From Crotophaga sulcirostris (lineage: Eukaryota; Chordata; Aves; Cuculiformes; Crotophagidae), in assembly GCA_013397455.1 (NCBI GenBank), contig VYZB01000526.1:6442-70441 (forward strand): a stretch of DNA of 64,000 nt, written 5' to 3'. A program made the position numbers and the translations under genes. Numbering within the stretch: position 1 is the first letter of the stretch; each line of letters begins with the position of its first letter. The notes beneath the pieces were generated by a model that ran no database searches, was not told where the DNA came from, and saw only the letters and a list, made by a program, of their open reading frames with translations. Below, piece after piece: positions 62,691 through 64,000 of this stretch.

Positions 62691-63871
62691 CCTTGTGTCT
62701 GCTGGAAAAGCTCTGGTCCCACTAGAGACCCTTTCATAAATCTGATGGGGAGTTGAAGGGGATTATTATCTCCAGTTGAAGGCCAGGGAGATGATCCAAC
62801 AGCAGCAAGGGTGCAGATCCTTTAGGACCTCACCAGAAGCAAACTAAACCTGGGACAAAGTTGGGGTTGCATCCCAGTGGATGACAGGGAGTCTGACCAG
62901 CTACTCAGCCTCTGCAAGCACCTTAGTGGCAGGAGGGATGTGTCCACTCGCTCCTCTCCACCTGTCAAAAGCATCATCCCTGGATTATGCTTTGCTATAA
63001 CTGGGAGAGGATAATATTCACCTAATCCAGCGTCTGCCCAAGCCTTGGAGCATCTCAGTGGAAGATGAGCTCCTCTGAAAATCTGTCCTGCTCACCTCTG
63101 CTACCACAGCAGTGCCTTCTGTGACGTGGGCATGTCCAGAGCTGCTTAAGAGCTTATGGAGCCCAGCTGGCTCATTAGAGGCACCTTCCAAAGCTTGAGA
63201 TGGGAAATAGGGATGTTTTAATGGGGGGGGAGGGGGCTGGGACAGAACAAGGTGGAGCTGGAAAAAGGCAAAATTAATTTACCCCACAATCCCACACCAC
63301 ACTGGGATGCTGAAGGCCCAGCTCATGATTGCTGGTAATGAGTCGTTCATGGATTGATTGATTCCATCTGTAACAACCACTGTAAAATATTCTGGGGTGA
63401 ATCCTGACCATATTGACCCTGGCAAACCCAGCCACCAAAGACAGTATTGACAATGATGAGTATTGCTATGGACAGCATCCTGGACTGACTGGGATGACAA
63501 TTGTGGTAGCAGACAGGAAAGAGCAAGCTTTGCTTTTCCTGAAGATGCTCTCGAACTGCCAGAAGTGCAAGAAATAAGCGTGGTTTGGAAATATGATGTC
63601 ATGGAGAGGAAGGAAAGGTGAACTCAGAGAATCCTCCCACAACTTGGGAGGTACTCAGAGACTGGCCAGTCCCAGGAGGGGAAGAGAACAACAATGTTGA
63701 GAAGATTGGCAGGGATCTGGGGAGATTTTGCCTTTCTCTCCAGCCCAGGAGATAGTAGCCCAGCCAAGAACCTCTTGGCTGCCACGAGGACCTCAGTGAC
63801 ATGAGCACATCATGTTGTGACTTCTACCTGTGACAGGCAGTCTCTGAGAGCCACAGTGCTTCAGTTTTGGT
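62691..63871. other. Intergenic sequence, nothing recognised
   Basis: Unique sequence with a G-run at 63223. Confidence 0.5.
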
Positions 63872-64000
63872 TTCATAGAATAGGATCATAGAATGGTTTG
63901 GGTTGGAAGAGAACTTAAAGACCATCCAGTTCCATTCCCCTGCTATTGGGCAGAGAGACCTCCCACTAGATCAGGGTGCTCAAAGCCTCACCCAATCTGG
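63872..64000 (-). mobile_element. CR1 3'-end fragment running off the window
   Basis: It begins TCATAGAATAGGATCATAGA and continues past the right edge. Confidence 0.95.

Noticed and set aside
38301..64000. MAFA coding sequence expected from mammalian gene order
   Set aside because: No bZIP-encoding or His-rich single-exon frame was found on either strand; it may lie beyond the right edge.

Overview
This is vertebrate nuclear DNA, almost certainly from a bird. About forty fragments of the non-LTR retrotransposon CR1 lie in both orientations. Many keep the diagnostic CR1 3' tip, in which the octamer ATTCTATG is repeated. The one recognisable gene has 15 coding exons with GT-AG introns. A 525-bp run of N (46299-46823) marks a draft assembly. 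The species cannot be named from the sequence alone.

Layout. 1-847: a degenerate G/C-rich minisatellite. 848-1117: 5' flank or 5' UTR. 1118-36476 (+): a complete rhophilin gene, best read as RHPN1. The 15 exons join in phase to 676 residues, with an HR1 Rho-binding region (exons 2-3), a BRO1 domain (exons 4-11) and a PDZ domain (exons 13-14), then a basic serine/lysine-rich tail. Introns 1-3 are 11.3, 4.9 and 4.8 kb and full of CR1; the other introns are 0.17-3.5 kb. The 3' UTR probably runs to about 38.3 kb, with an earlier possible poly(A) signal at 37149.

38.3-64 kb: no protein-coding gene was recognised. This part holds more CR1, an inverted pair of about 210-bp non-CR1 sequences (40.2 and 42.6 kb), a 21-bp minisatellite (43.0 kb), a perfect 41-bp tandem duplication (44.5 kb), an ATCY-type tetranucleotide array (44.8 kb), a complex minisatellite next to the assembly gap (46.8-47.4 kb), and several repeat-free AT-rich blocks dense in homeodomain, forkhead, bZIP or nuclear-receptor-like words. 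In mammals RHPN1 lies next to MAFA, so these blocks are candidate distal regulatory elements. That is inference: no MAFA coding sequence was seen here.

I found no convincing new multi-gene system. The points most worth checking are the possible enhancer at 45.6 kb, the inverted repeat pair, the RHPN1 splice details (NAGNAG acceptor, in-frame retainable intron 8, CR1 8 bp from a splice donor), and an unexplained 113-codon ORF in intron 1.
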